NCBI GenBank assembly: GCA_030692515.1
Contig: JAUXZS010000024.1
Location: 186,001 to 250,000 of the forward strand
DNA from: Bacteroidota bacterium
Lineage (GTDB): Bacteria > Bacteroidota > Bacteroidia > B-17B0 > Aurantibacillaceae
Direction of reading: 5' to 3'
Length of the DNA stretch: 64,000 nucleotides
Shown: piece by piece, positions 16,406-26,774 of the stretch
Numbering within the stretch: the first letter of the stretch is position 1
Layout of the letters: every line of letters starts with the position of its first letter
The notes under the pieces: generated by a model
Databases searched by the model: none
The model's input: only the letters and a program-made list of their open reading frames with translations
Told to the model about the DNA's origin: nothing
Position numbers and translations under genes: made by a program

Positions 16406-17440
16406 ATGAAACTCAAAACTACAACAATCAGTTATTTTATCCCTTTCCTATTATTAACTGCCGGATGCGGAGAACACAAAGAGTCAGTTCAAGCAGAAAC
16501 GGCCATTAAAGTAACAACAGAAATTGTTACAGCTTATAATGGGTTAATAACAACTTCTTATTCCGGGGTTGTCGAAGAAAAAAACAATACGCATCTCAGT
16601 TTTTTCTCTGCCGGAACTATAACTGAAATACTTATAAAAGAAGGTCAGCAAGTCAAGAAGGGCGACTTAATTGCACGTTTAGATGCAGCCAGTACGAGTA
16701 ATGCTTACAAAATAGCTTTATTGCAAGAACAAAAAGCTCAGGATGCTTATAATAGATTAAAACCTATGAATGAAAACGGCTCCTTACCACCAATTAAAAT
16801 GGTAGAAGCAGAAACAGGATTAAATCAGGCAAAAGCGAATACAGAAATTGCAAAAAAAAATGTAGAAGAAAATAATCTTTATGCTACATCAAATGGCACG
16901 ATTGGTAAAATATATTTCACACAGGGTATGAATACAGGGCCAGGAGTAACAGTTTTAGATTTATTGGAGATCAACACGGTTTATGTTAAAATACCTGTGC
17001 CCGAAGATGAAATCAGCAGTCTTAAACAAAATACAAAAGCTTCAGTTACCATTCCTGCAATATCAAAAAAAATTATTGGAGAGGTTAAAGAAATTAGTGT
17101 AACAGCAGATTTACTTTCCCATTCTTATCCTGTAAAAATTGAAATAAATAACGCAGATCTATTGATCAAGCCGGGAATGGTTTGTTCTGTAACCATTGAT
17201 TCGGAATCCAATAAAACAGGTTTCTTGATTTCGGGCAAAGCCTTGCAAAAGGACATAAACGGAAATCAGTTTGTATATGTAGTTGATGATAAAAATAAAG
17301 CAAATAAAAAATTAGTGAAAACAATTTCGCTAATGGAAAATAAAGTACTTGTGGAAGGCGAAATTAAGGAAGGTGATTTGATTATTGTTTCCGGACAAGA
17401 GAAACTAAAACCACAAGTGTCGGTAAACATCATCCAATAA
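16406..17440 (+). CDS. RND efflux periplasmic adaptor (MFP) lipoprotein
   Basis: The 344-aa protein has a lipobox 'LLTAGC' at about 16-21, lipoyl/barrel-sandwich halves ('GTITEILIKEGQQVKKGDLIARLDA' and 'NNLYATSNGTIGKIYFTQGMNTGPG'), an alpha-hairpin between them, and a beta-barrel domain ('VYVKIPVPEDEISSLKQNTKASVTIP'). It bridges the inner-membrane pump and the TolC-type channel. First gene of the adaptor-permease-channel operon. Confidence 0.92.
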   Translation: MKLKTTTISYFIPFLLLTAGCGEHKESVQAETAIKVTTEIVTAYNGLITTSYSGVVEEKNNTHLSFFSAGTITEILIKEGQQVKKGDLIARLDAASTSNAYKIALLQEQKAQDAYNRLKPMNENGSLPPIKMVEAETGLNQAKANTEIAKKNVEENNLYATSNGTIGKIYFTQGMNTGPGVTVLDLLEINTVYVKIPVPEDEISSLKQNTKASVTIPAISKKIIGEVKEISVTADLLSHSYPVKIEINNADLLIKPGMVCSVTIDSESNKTGFLISGKALQKDINGNQFVYVVDDKNKANKKLVKTISLMENKVLVEGEIKEGDLIIVSGQEKLKPQVSVNIIQ

Positions 17441-17452
17441 TCAAAATTGAAA

Positions 17453-20400
17453 ATGAAAAAAAGGAATTTAAATATTATTGAAAAGGTAATGAAGCACAAA
17501 CAAATTGTGTTATTACTTGTGATTATAACAGCTCTATTTGGTGTTTTTGCTTTATGGATAATGCCCCGCAATGAGTTTCCTGAGTTTGTCATTAGGCAGG
17601 GATTAATTATTGGTGTTTATCCCGGAGCAACCTCTAATCAAATAGAAGATCAGTTAACAGAAAAAGTTGAAAATTATCTTTTTGGCTTTCAAGAGGTGAA
17701 TCGTGATAAAACATATTCCATTTCCAAAGAAGGCTTGATGATAATAATGGTAGAGGTTAATACAAACGTAAAAGACCCCGATGCTTTTTGGGATAAGCTG
17801 AAATTTGGGCTGGCTAATTTAAAAAAGCAATTACCACCGCAGGTACTTGTATTAGATGCAGATAATAATTTTGGTAATACTTCGGCTATCTTGCTTAATG
17901 TTCAATCAGAACAAAGAAGCTTGAGAGAGTTAGAGCATTATGTTACCACAATAGAAAAGGAACTTAGAAAAATTAAAAGTGTTTCAAAAATAAAACATTA
18001 CGGTTTACAGCAGGAACAAATAAGTATTTACATGAATCCGGATAAACTCGCCACATACGGTGTACGTCCGGCAACTATATTGGCAGCACTTCAAATGGAA
18101 GGAACAGTTAATTATGGAGGTGATGTAGATAATGCTCAATTAATTATGCCTATACATGTTCCAACTAATTTTCGTTCTGAAAAGGAAATTTCTCAACAAA
18201 TAATATATACTAATCCATTAGGTAATATAATTAGACTGAAAGATGTCGCAACAATAAAGCGAGAATTTGTTTCCCCTGAATCTTATATCAAAAACAATGG
18301 CAAAAACAGTCTTTTAATTTCGTTAGAAATGCAACCGGGAACAAATATTGTTCAGTTTGGAAAAGAAGTAGATGAATTACTACTTCAAATAAACAATAAA
18401 CTACCGGAAGATGTTATTGTGGCTAAAACAGCTGACATGGCCGCTGTTGTAGATAGTGCGATACAACATTTTCTTAAAGAATTTTTGATTGCCATTGGCG
18501 GAGTAATTCTTGTTGTTATGCTAATGCTTCCATTTAGAGTTGCCAGTGTTGCAGGCGCTACTATTCCTATAATTGTCTTTATATCTGTTGGTATTTTATA
18601 CGTATTAGGGGTTGATTTGAATACTGTTTCTCTTGCAGGACTTGTCGTTGTTTTGGGTATGGTAGTGGATGATGCGATAGTTGTAATTGATAACCATCTT
18701 GAAAAATTGGATCAAGGAGAAACTCCTTGGAATGCTGCTTGGAAAAGTGCAACAGAATTGTTTGTCCCTGTTTTAACGGCAACATTAGCCATCATTGTTA
18801 CATTCGTTCCTACATTGTTTTTTCTTTCCGGAATGATAGGAGATTTTGTTTACTCTTTGCCCATAACCATTGGTGTGGCACTTACAATTTCCTTAGCGGT
18901 AGCTTATTTTGTAGTTCCATTTATTAGTTTCAAGTTCATTAAAAAAGGAATAAGAAGGGATGATGAAGTAAAGAAAAAAAATAATTCAATTTTTAATGTA
19001 TTGCAAAAGGCTTTTGACAACACACTTGAGAGTGCCTTTCGTATCCCCAAAATTACAGTCACTATTGGTTTTGCATCTTTTTTTATTGGGATATTGCTTA
19101 TAGCATTGATGCCACGCCAGTTATTCCCGAAAGTAGAAAGAAATCAGTTTGCGGTAGAAATTTATTTACCCGAAGGTGTTGCACTGGAGCAAACATCTAT
19201 AATAACAGATAGCCTTACAAATATGTTGTTGAAAGATAAACGTGTTGTGAATGTAACATCATTCATAGGAACAAGCTCTCCTCGTTTCCATACCACTTAT
19301 GCTCCAAATTTTCCATCAAAAAATTACGCTCAATTGGTTGTAAACACTACCACTGAAGAAAGTGCTGTAAAGTTAATGGAGGAGTATGAAAATGAGAAAC
19401 GTGATTATTTTCCGAATGCCTATGTTCGAATTAAGCAGTTAGATATGATGCCTACTGCTGCTCCAATAGAGATAAGGGTTTCAGGAAACAATATGGACTC
19501 ATTAAAAATTATTGCTGAAAAAGTAAAAGCAATAATGAAAGAAAAGAAAGATGTGATTTGGGCAAGATCAGATTATTTAACGCCTCGTCAAGGAGTGAAA
19601 GTAACAGTGAACGATGAAGTGGCAAATCGTCTTGGTTTTACCAAAGGAATGGTAGCTTCATCCTTAGCAACAGGGTTCGCAGGATTGCCAATAGGCACAG
19701 TTTGGGAAGGTGATTATCCGGTAAGTGTTAAGCTGATAAACGAAAAAGAAAGACGTAATTCTTTTGATGATATAGAGAACCAAACCATTACTTCTCCTCT
19801 ACTAGGAACCACTGTTCCTTTAAGACAAATAGCTACACTTACTAACGATTGGAGCGAGGGACAGATCATCAGAAGAAATGGAAAAAGAACCATTACAATA
19901 AAAGCTGACATAAATAGAAATGCTTTAGCATATAAGGTATTGGATGATATAAGGCCGAAAATCGAAGGCCTTACAAATAGCCCTGAAATTAATATTTCCT
20001 ATGGAGGGGAATTGGAAAATGAATACGAGAATTATGTTCCCTTGTCAAAAGCATTGGCAACAAGTTTGGTATTAATCTTTTTTATTGTATTGTTTCAATT
20101 TAAGAGTTTCAGGTTGGTATTTCTTATCATGCTTACCATTCCGCTTAGTATTTTCGGTGCAGCGATTGGTTTGGTAATAACAGGCTATCCTTTTGGTCTT
20201 ACCGTTTTTTTAGGTTTTATGACCTTGATGGGAATAGTAGTACGTAATGGAATTATTCTTATTGAATATGCCGAAGAATTGCGTAGAACTCATCAAATGA
20301 ATGTGAGGGAGGCTGCAATAGCCTCAGCTAAAAGAAGAATGCGACCAATATTTCTTACTTCTGCTGCCGGAGCAGTTGGTGTAGTTCCAATGATGCTGAG

Positions 20401-20533
20401 TGGATCATCTTTGTGGGGGCCTTTAGCAACTGTAATCTTTTTTGGATTACTGTTTTCTATGTTGCTTTCATTATATGTTTTACCTACAATGTACCACCTC
20501 TCTGCAAGACAAAAGAATAAATCTCTTAATTAA
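17453..20533 (+). CDS. RND efflux permease (HAE1-like)
   Basis: The ATG at 17453 is preferred over an upstream TTG at 17447, giving 1026 aa, the normal RND length with 12 TM helices and two porter loops. The proton-relay motif in TM4 is intact ('VVLGMVVDDAIVVIDN', near 405). The N-terminus 'MPRNEFPEFVIRQGLIIGVYPGATSNQIED' is typical of the family. It exports drugs, dyes or lipids by proton antiport in complex with the adaptor before it and the channel after it; the substrate is not predictable. Confidence 0.93.
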   Translation: MKKRNLNIIEKVMKHKQIVLLLVIITALFGVFALWIMPRNEFPEFVIRQGLIIGVYPGATSNQIEDQLTEKVENYLFGFQEVNRDKTYSISKEGLMIIMVEVNTNVKDPDAFWDKLKFGLANLKKQLPPQVLVLDADNNFGNTSAILLNVQSEQRSLRELEHYVTTIEKELRKIKSVSKIKHYGLQQEQISIYMNPDKLATYGVRPATILAALQMEGTVNYGGDVDNAQLIMPIHVPTNFRSEKEISQQIIYTNPLGNIIRLKDVATIKREFVSPESYIKNNGKNSLLISLEMQPGTNIVQFGKEVDELLLQINNKLPEDVIVAKTADMAAVVDSAIQHFLKEFLIAIGGVILVVMLMLPFRVASVAGATIPIIVFISVGILYVLGVDLNTVSLAGLVVVLGMVVDDAIVVIDNHLEKLDQGETPWNAAWKSATELFVPVLTATLAIIVTFVPTLFFLSGMIGDFVYSLPITIGVALTISLAVAYFVVPFISFKFIKKGIRRDDEVKKKNNSIFNVLQKAFDNTLESAFRIPKITVTIGFASFFIGILLIALMPRQLFPKVERNQFAVEIYLPEGVALEQTSIITDSLTNMLLKDKRVVNVTSFIGTSSPRFHTTYAPNFPSKNYAQLVVNTTTEESAVKLMEEYENEKRDYFPNAYVRIKQLDMMPTAAPIEIRVSGNNMDSLKIIAEKVKAIMKEKKDVIWARSDYLTPRQGVKVTVNDEVANRLGFTKGMVASSLATGFAGLPIGTVWEGDYPVSVKLINEKERRNSFDDIENQTITSPLLGTTVPLRQIATLTNDWSEGQIIRRNGKRTITIKADINRNALAYKVLDDIRPKIEGLTNSPEINISYGGELENEYENYVPLSKALATSLVLIFFIVLFQFKSFRLVFLIMLTIPLSIFGAAIGLVITGYPFGLTVFLGFMTLMGIVVRNGIILIEYAEELRRTHQMNVREAAIASAKRRMRPIFLTSAAGAVGVVPMMLSGSSLWGPLATVIFFGLLFSMLLSLYVLPTMYHLSARQKNKSLN

Positions 20534-20543
20534 AAAATAGAAA

Positions 20544-21890
20544 ATGAAAAAATTAATTATAATAATTATAAGTGTTTCTTGTTCAGTAATAGTTTACGGT
20601 CAGACTGTACTTACTTTAAAAGAATATAAAGAACTTGCAATAAAAAACAACATCAGCATTAAAAACAGTCTTCTTGAAACCGAAGCCTCAAAGCAAGTTA
20701 AGAAAGGAGCATTTACTAATTATTTTCCAAAAATAAGTGTTATGGCTTTTGCTATGAAAGCTAAAGATCCCTTGCTTAAATTTAATTCGCAAGGCGGGAA
20801 CTTGCCTGTTTATGATGGTAATCCTGCAAATATTCCAATAGCTACACAATTTGCTTACTTGCCAGGATCAAGTATTCAGATGTTAGACAAAACAGCTCTT
20901 GGATTGGTTAATGTAACTCAACCGATTTTTTCGGGTGGCCGAATAATTACCGGAAATAAATTAGCCAAGGTTGGAATAGCTGTGAAAGAACAACAGCAAA
21001 AACTTACTCAAAATGATGTTTTGTTAAAAACAGAACAGCAGTATTGGCAAATTCTATCATTACAGGAAAAAGAAAAAACTATTGAAAAATACGAAACCTT
21101 CTTAGAAGGCATAAATAAACAAGTGAATGATGCATACAAATCGGGGCTTATAATTAAGAATGATTTGCTTAAAGTTCAAATCAAAAAAAATGAGTTGAAT
21201 TCAAATAAAAGTAAATTACACAGCGGAAAAAAATTGGCAATTATGCAGTTTTGTCAAACTATTGGTATTCCATACGATTCAACATTAGTATTGCAAGAGG
21301 ATTTACAAAAAATAGAATTACCTCAATCATATTATATTGAAAATGAAACAGCCCTGCAAAACAGAACGGAATATCAATTATTAGAGCAATCGATAAAAGC
21401 GCAAGAATTACAAACTAAAATGAAAACTGGAGATTATTTACCACAAGTGGCAGTTGGAGCAATGGGATATTATAACAATAATTTAATTAAAGATGTGGAT
21501 GGCACTACGAATGGGTTAGTGTACGCCACTGTTTCGATTCCAATAACTGATTGGTGGGGCGGTTCACATGCGATAAAAGAGCAAAAAATAAAAGAACAAA
21601 TAGCTGAAAACACGCTAACCGATACCAAAGGATTATTAAAACTACAAATTGAAAAAGCGTGGTTGGATTTAAACGAAAATTACAACCAGATTATATTATT
21701 AGAAGAAACTGTAAAGCAGGCTGAAGAAAATCTGAAAGTAATGCAAACAAGCTATAATAGCGGGGTTATAACTCTTTCCGATTTATTGGAAGCACAGGCA
21801 TTACTTACCGAAACCAATGACAAGCTGATTGACACTAAAACCCAATATCGCACCTCAATATCAACGTATCTACAATATACTGGTAGGTAA
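20544..21890 (+). CDS. TolC-family outer-membrane channel
   Basis: The 448-aa protein has a signal peptide ('IIIISVSCSVIVYGQ') and the two-fold repeated OEP structure of long alpha-helical hairpins with short beta strands ('LTLKEYKELAIKNNISIKNSLLETEAS', and late in the protein 'LKVMQTSYNSGVITLSDLLEAQALL'). It is the outer-membrane duct for operon 1, starting 10 nt after the permease stop. Confidence 0.9.
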   Translation: MKKLIIIIISVSCSVIVYGQTVLTLKEYKELAIKNNISIKNSLLETEASKQVKKGAFTNYFPKISVMAFAMKAKDPLLKFNSQGGNLPVYDGNPANIPIATQFAYLPGSSIQMLDKTALGLVNVTQPIFSGGRIITGNKLAKVGIAVKEQQQKLTQNDVLLKTEQQYWQILSLQEKEKTIEKYETFLEGINKQVNDAYKSGLIIKNDLLKVQIKKNELNSNKSKLHSGKKLAIMQFCQTIGIPYDSTLVLQEDLQKIELPQSYYIENETALQNRTEYQLLEQSIKAQELQTKMKTGDYLPQVAVGAMGYYNNNLIKDVDGTTNGLVYATVSIPITDWWGGSHAIKEQKIKEQIAENTLTDTKGLLKLQIEKAWLDLNENYNQIILLEETVKQAEENLKVMQTSYNSGVITLSDLLEAQALLTETNDKLIDTKTQYRTSISTYLQYTGR

Positions 21891-21912
21891 TTACAAATTA
21901 AAACTAAAAAAC

Positions 21913-22548
21913 ATGATCAAAAAAAACTTAACACTTATAGTCATAATTAATGTCTTTATAATTTGTATGGCGTTCAAACCTGGAGTTAATAAAAGTCATT
22001 TACTCAACCCACCAGAATGGAAATTAGAAAAAGCCAGGAATGATATTAAAGTGTACACTCGTCAGGCTGAAGGTTCAAGCATAAAAGAGTTCAAGGCAGT
22101 TACAACCGTTACTGCTAATATGAAGTCGTTGGAAAGTCTCATTGAAAATGTAAGTGATTATCCGAATTGGCAAACAAATATTGCTACAGCCAAAATTCTA
22201 AAACAGGTAAATAAAACGGAGCAGTACATATACTACACTACCGATTTACCTTGGCCAATGACCGACAGGGATATTGTAATATTTTCCGGAAAAATCGTAG
22301 AAGTTGATGGTACAGTTAGATACAACCTTGTAAGCAAACCCGATTATATTACAGGCAACGATGATTTTCTACGGATTAAAAACGCGAAAGGTATGTGGCA
22401 ATTAACGCCACAAGGGAATAAAATAGAAATCATTTACCAGTTTTATGGAGATCCCGCAGGAAGTATTCCCAGCTCGATAATAAACATGTTTATTGTTGAT
22501 GGCCCATACAGTACTTTGGTTAATCTGAAAAAGAAAGTAGTAAAATAA
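21913..22548 (+). CDS. START-domain lipid-binding protein
   Basis: The ATG at 21913 is chosen over the one at 21829, which lies inside the channel gene, because it gives a signal sequence 'MIKKNLTLIVIINVFIICMAF'; 211 aa. Residues 40-205 form a START/Bet_v1-like fold ('WKLEKARNDIKVYTRQAEGSSIKEFKAVTTV', 'DYPNWQTNIATAKILKQV', 'YYTTDLPWPMTDRDIV'). It binds a hydrophobic ligand. As the fourth gene of an RND operon, it may deliver or sense a lipid-like pump substrate (inference). Confidence 0.82.
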   Translation: MIKKNLTLIVIINVFIICMAFKPGVNKSHLLNPPEWKLEKARNDIKVYTRQAEGSSIKEFKAVTTVTANMKSLESLIENVSDYPNWQTNIATAKILKQVNKTEQYIYYTTDLPWPMTDRDIVIFSGKIVEVDGTVRYNLVSKPDYITGNDDFLRIKNAKGMWQLTPQGNKIEIIYQFYGDPAGSIPSSIINMFIVDGPYSTLVNLKKKVVK

Positions 22549-22571
22549 AACAGACTCTAATCTTTTTTATT

Positions 22572-22988
22572 TTACCTCAACTCTTTTAAATTTTCAAGCA
22601 TTATATTTAAACTTTGTTTAAATACTATAACTTCCTTTTTAGGAATGTTTTTGAAGAAGAAATCATCAGCTTTCTTATAAGCATTGTTTATTAAAGAAAT
22701 ATCCTTATCAGCTTTTTCTGTTAAATAAATTAAGTTTTGCCTTCTATCGTTTGAATTTGAAACCCTTTTAACATATCCGGATTTCACTAAATAATATATC
22801 ATTTGCACCATTGACGACTTCTCAACATGGATTATTTCACTTATCTCTTTTTGAGTCAGCTTCTTTTTCGACTCATTAATAACAAAAAGTATTATATAAT
22901 ACCTATCAATACTTAAACCGTTTAAATAACTTGCAACAGCTTTGTGATAAAGCTTTGAAATATTATTTAAACGGTCAACAAGTACCAT
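22572..22988 (-). CDS. MarR-family regulator
   Basis: The 138-aa winged-helix protein carries 'KLTQKEISEIIHVEKSSMVQMIYYLVKSGYVKRVSNSNDRRQNLIYLTEKA'. The DR.R wing motif is complete. It is transcribed leftward and is convergent with efflux operon 1. Its targets are probably the neighbouring leftward genes, but no operator was identified. Confidence 0.87.
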   Translation of the reverse strand: MVLVDRLNNISKLYHKAVASYLNGLSIDRYYIILFVINESKKKLTQKEISEIIHVEKSSMVQMIYYLVKSGYVKRVSNSNDRRQNLIYLTEKADKDISLINNAYKKADDFFFKNIPKKEVIVFKQSLNIMLENLKELR

Positions 22989-23011
22989 GTCAGATGTTTT
23001 GAATAGTTAAA

Positions 23012-23320
23012 TTACTTATAAAAGCGTTTTGTAAGAGCTTTAAAAAGCTTCTTTTCCTTCGTCCAGAAAAAAGTAAATTGCCCTAATAGGAAACCGTAAA
23101 TCAACAATAATAACTGGTATGCCGGGAAGATGAAAAGGATATAAGTAATAGATTTTATCCATAGTGCAGTACCAGCTTTCAGTCCAATCAGCATAAAAAA
23201 CAACTTACGAAATGTAACTACTGAAGACCCTGCAAGAGAAAAAACAATGAATATTAATAGCAGTTGAAAATTGCTATTAATACCCCATTTAATTTTTAAC
23301 TTTTCAAAATATTTTTTCAT
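23012..23320 (-). CDS. Small DUF6787-like membrane protein
   Basis: The 102-aa protein has two TM helices and a cytosolic basic end. Pattern: 'FEKLKIKWGINSNFQLLLIFIVFSLAGSSVVTFRKLFF...GFLLGQFTFFWTKEKKLFKALTKRF', as in a common Bacteroidota family of unknown function. It lies between the MarR gene and efflux operon 2, on the same strand as both. Confidence 0.6.
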   Translation of the reverse strand: MKKYFEKLKIKWGINSNFQLLLIFIVFSLAGSSVVTFRKLFFMLIGLKAGTALWIKSITYILFIFPAYQLLLLIYGFLLGQFTFFWTKEKKLFKALTKRFYK

Positions 23321-23373
23321 CGAACTAAATAATGAATTTTAAAATTCAATCTACTAATCAATGTGTTTTCAAT

Positions 23374-26300
23374 TTAAACCTGTTCAATTGGTCTTAATTT
23401 TCCTCTTTGTTTAGTCTTTGAAATAATTCTTTTGGTTTTTTCTTTAGTATTAAATGCAATTAAATACATTACAGGAACTAATATTAACGTGATAAAGGTT
23501 GCGAAACTTAATCCGAAAATAATTGTCCATGACAAAGGACCCCAAAACGCAACAGAATCACCCCCAAAATAAATTTTTGGGTTTAATTCTGTAAACATTG
23601 TAACAAAATCAATATTAAACCCTACAGCAAGTGGAATCATGCCCAATATTGTAGCCGTAGCAGTTAAAATTACGGGAGTCATTCTTATGCGTCCACCTTC
23701 AACAACAGCCTCTCGAACCGACATGCCATTCTCAACAAGGGTATCGGTAAATTCTACGAGTAATATACCATTCCTGACGACTATTCCAGCTAAAGCAACA
23801 ATTCCAATTCCTGTCATTACAACTGAAATATCCATATTGAAAATAGCCAAGCCAAGGAGAACACCAATTACACTTAAAATAATTTCAGACAGAATTATTA
23901 ATGTTTTACTAAATGAATTAAACTGAATAATTAATATCAATAAAATTATAAAAACGGAAATCATCAAAGCTCGTCCCATAAATGCAGCCGCTTCTTTTTG
24001 TTCCTCCTTTTCGCCTGTTAATTCAACAATTACACCTTGCGGAGTATTAAAGTTTTTTGTAACCGATAGCAACGCCGCATTTACTTTATTAGCATTAAAT
24101 CCGGAAAGTACATTAGAAGAAAGAGTAATTACTCTTTTTTGATTTTTTCTTTTTATTCCTCCGTAAGTGCTGGTGTAATCTACTTTAGCAAAAGCGGATA
24201 ATGGAATTTGGCGGATAGCACCACCCATATTCATATCACGGTAGGTAATTTTAAGATTTTGCAATTCTTCAATATTGTTTCTCTGTGACTTATTATAACG
24301 AAGCATGATTGGATAATCATCGTTTGCATCTTTAAAGCGAGAAACCTCCTTGCCATAAACTGCATTACGAAGTTCCATTCCTATTTGAGCGGTTGATATT
24401 CCTTCTCTATTTGCTCGTTCCCTGTCAATATTAATTTTTATTTCAGGCTTATTTAGTTGCAAGTCAGATTTAAGTTCTTCTACGCCCGCTATCTGAAGCG
24501 AATCAAGCATTTTCTTTAGGGAAAGCGAGGTTGCCACCAAATCTTCAAATTTATCACCACTTATCTCAATATTAATAGGTTTGGCAGTAGGTGGCCCATT
24601 TTGTTCTTGATCAACAGACATCTCAACTCCCGGAATACCTTTAACGGCAGTTCTAATTTCATCTAAATATTTTGCAGTTGAAACCCCATCTCGCAATCCA
24701 AATTCAACAAATGCTACTCCAACCTTTGCTTTGTTTGAATACTTTCCTCTGTCATCTCTATTTTCAGAAGCACCAACAGCTACGTTTGTAATTACTGATT
24801 CAACTATTGGATTTTTTTCTCCAATTACCTTATATATTCTACCTTCGATTATTTTCGCAATAGAGTCGGTAGCCGAAGCTTTTGTACCAACAGGTAAGGT
24901 TGCATATACATAAATAAAATTGGGATCTCCTTTAGGAAAGAAAACTACTTTAGGATTTCTTAACGCTGTTAGCATTACAGAGCCAATAAGCAAGGCTATT
25001 GTCAATCCAACAACTTTATATGGACGATCAAGTGTCCAATTTAAAAATCGAGCGTATGAATTCTGAACGGCAGGCCATGTTTTTTCCTGAAACCTGGCAA
25101 TCATTTTCTCAATTAGTAAACTATACAAAGTATAAATCAGTAACATTAAAATAATGAAATTTCCTTTTCCTGGAGAACCAGTGATGTAAAACAATAAAGC
25201 AATCATTACCATTACAACAGCAGTAATAACTAGTCCTTTACGACTTTTTTTACCATGGTGCTTTTCGTGTGGTTTCATAAAATTAACTGCAAATACTGGA
25301 TTAATAATATAAGCAACGATAAGCGATGCACTCAATGTAATAATCATTGTTACGGGCATAAAGTGCATAAATTTGCCAATAGTGCCTCCCCAAAACGCAA
25401 GTGGTATAAAGGGCGCAAGTGTTGTAATAGTTCCCGATAATACAGGCAGAAACACTTCACCTGCCGCTTGCTTAGCCGCAGTAATAATATTCTTTTTTCC
25501 ATTATCGAAGATCCGGTGTGTATTTTCTATAACAACAACTGCATCATCAACCACAATACCTAAGCCAAGTAGAAAAGCAAACAGTACAATCATATTCATT
25601 GTAAATCCAATACCGGGTAGAATCATAAATGCAATAAACATGGATAGAGGTACAGATAATCCAACGAAAATCGCATTAGTAGCACCCATAAAGAACATCA
25701 GAATAATTGTTACGAGAATAAAGCCAATGATGATGGTATTAATTAAATCGTGTAATGTAGTTCGGGTTTGAGAGGATTGATCTCCTGTTGTTTTAATAAC
25801 CAAATCTTCAGGAAATGATGATTTTTTCATTTCAAGTATAATCTCATTAATCTTATCAGAAGCATTAATCAGGTTTTCACCACCTCTTTTAATGATATTT
25901 AAAGTAATTACCTTTTTGTTATCAAGGTGGCCATAACTTTCTTGTTCCAAAAAACCATCTTTAACATCAGCAACGTCTTTTAAATAAACAGGTGCGCCAA
26001 CCATTGAATTAACAACAATGTTTTTTATGTTCTCAATATCTGAAAACTCTCCTGAAACACTAATTGTTCTTGCCATTTCATCCATATCAACACTTCCCCC
26101 GGAAATAATTAAATTTTCTGAAGCAATGGCCCTTTCTATATCTGTCATTGAAAGTTTAGCAGCATGCATTCTATACATGTCCACATTAATTTGAATTTCT
26201 CTTTCTAAAGCTCCAACCATATCCGCTCTTGTAATCTCCTTAAGCGATTCTATTTTGTCTTGTAAATCATCAGCATATTTTTTTAACTGACTTAATTCAT

Positions 26301-26763
26301 AATCTCCTGATATGTTCACAAACATTATCGGCATTTCAGAAAATTCTACCTCCATCACGCTTGGTTCGGCAGGGAGGTCTTTCGGCAAATCTTTTTTTGC
26401 CTTATCTACCGCATCCTTTACCTTTTGTTTTGCTACAGCAACATCTATGTCTGTATTAAATTCAACAATGATATTAGAGAAATCCTGCACAGAATTGCTT
26501 GTAAGCTTCTTTACTCCAGATATAGATTTAATCTGTTTTTCAATTGGTTTACAAACTAGATTTTCAATGTCTTTTGGCGAACTACCAGGGTAAACAGTAC
26601 TTACATAAATTGTAGGGATAACGATATCCGGGAATTTTTCCTTAGGAATACTGTTGTATGAAAACATTCCTGCTAACGTTATAAAAATGGTTAGCACGTA
26701 GATGGCCGATTTATTATCAATAGACCAACTTGTTAATTTGAACTCTTTAAATTTCTTTTCCAC
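23374..26763 (-). CDS. RND efflux permease (HAE1-like), longer variant
   Basis: The 1129-aa protein has the standard RND body with TM4 motif 'LLGLGIVVDDAVVVIENTHRIF'. About 100 residues longer than typical: after 'AVNFMKPHEKHHGKKSRK' (about 495) there is an extra two-helix membrane insertion ('GLVITAVVMVMIALLFYITG' and 'FIILMLLIYTLYSLLIEKM') before the second half. It is the last gene of a channel-adaptor-permease operon with its own TetR. Substrate unknown. Confidence 0.92.
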   Translation of the reverse strand: MEKKFKEFKLTSWSIDNKSAIYVLTIFITLAGMFSYNSIPKEKFPDIVIPTIYVSTVYPGSSPKDIENLVCKPIEKQIKSISGVKKLTSNSVQDFSNIIVEFNTDIDVAVAKQKVKDAVDKAKKDLPKDLPAEPSVMEVEFSEMPIMFVNISGDYELSQLKKYADDLQDKIESLKEITRADMVGALEREIQINVDMYRMHAAKLSMTDIERAIASENLIISGGSVDMDEMARTISVSGEFSDIENIKNIVVNSMVGAPVYLKDVADVKDGFLEQESYGHLDNKKVITLNIIKRGGENLINASDKINEIILEMKKSSFPEDLVIKTTGDQSSQTRTTLHDLINTIIIGFILVTIILMFFMGATNAIFVGLSVPLSMFIAFMILPGIGFTMNMIVLFAFLLGLGIVVDDAVVVIENTHRIFDNGKKNIITAAKQAAGEVFLPVLSGTITTLAPFIPLAFWGGTIGKFMHFMPVTMIITLSASLIVAYIINPVFAVNFMKPHEKHHGKKSRKGLVITAVVMVMIALLFYITGSPGKGNFIILMLLIYTLYSLLIEKMIARFQEKTWPAVQNSYARFLNWTLDRPYKVVGLTIALLIGSVMLTALRNPKVVFFPKGDPNFIYVYATLPVGTKASATDSIAKIIEGRIYKVIGEKNPIVESVITNVAVGASENRDDRGKYSNKAKVGVAFVEFGLRDGVSTAKYLDEIRTAVKGIPGVEMSVDQEQNGPPTAKPINIEISGDKFEDLVATSLSLKKMLDSLQIAGVEELKSDLQLNKPEIKINIDRERANREGISTAQIGMELRNAVYGKEVSRFKDANDDYPIMLRYNKSQRNNIEELQNLKITYRDMNMGGAIRQIPLSAFAKVDYTSTYGGIKRKNQKRVITLSSNVLSGFNANKVNAALLSVTKNFNTPQGVIVELTGEKEEQKEAAAFMGRALMISVFIILLILIIQFNSFSKTLIILSEIILSVIGVLLGLAIFNMDISVVMTGIGIVALAGIVVRNGILLVEFTDTLVENGMSVREAVVEGGRIRMTPVILTATATILGMIPLAVGFNIDFVTMFTELNPKIYFGGDSVAFWGPLSWTIIFGLSFATFITLILVPVMYLIAFNTKEKTKRIISKTKQRGKLRPIEQV

Positions 26764-26774
26764 AATTAAAATAT

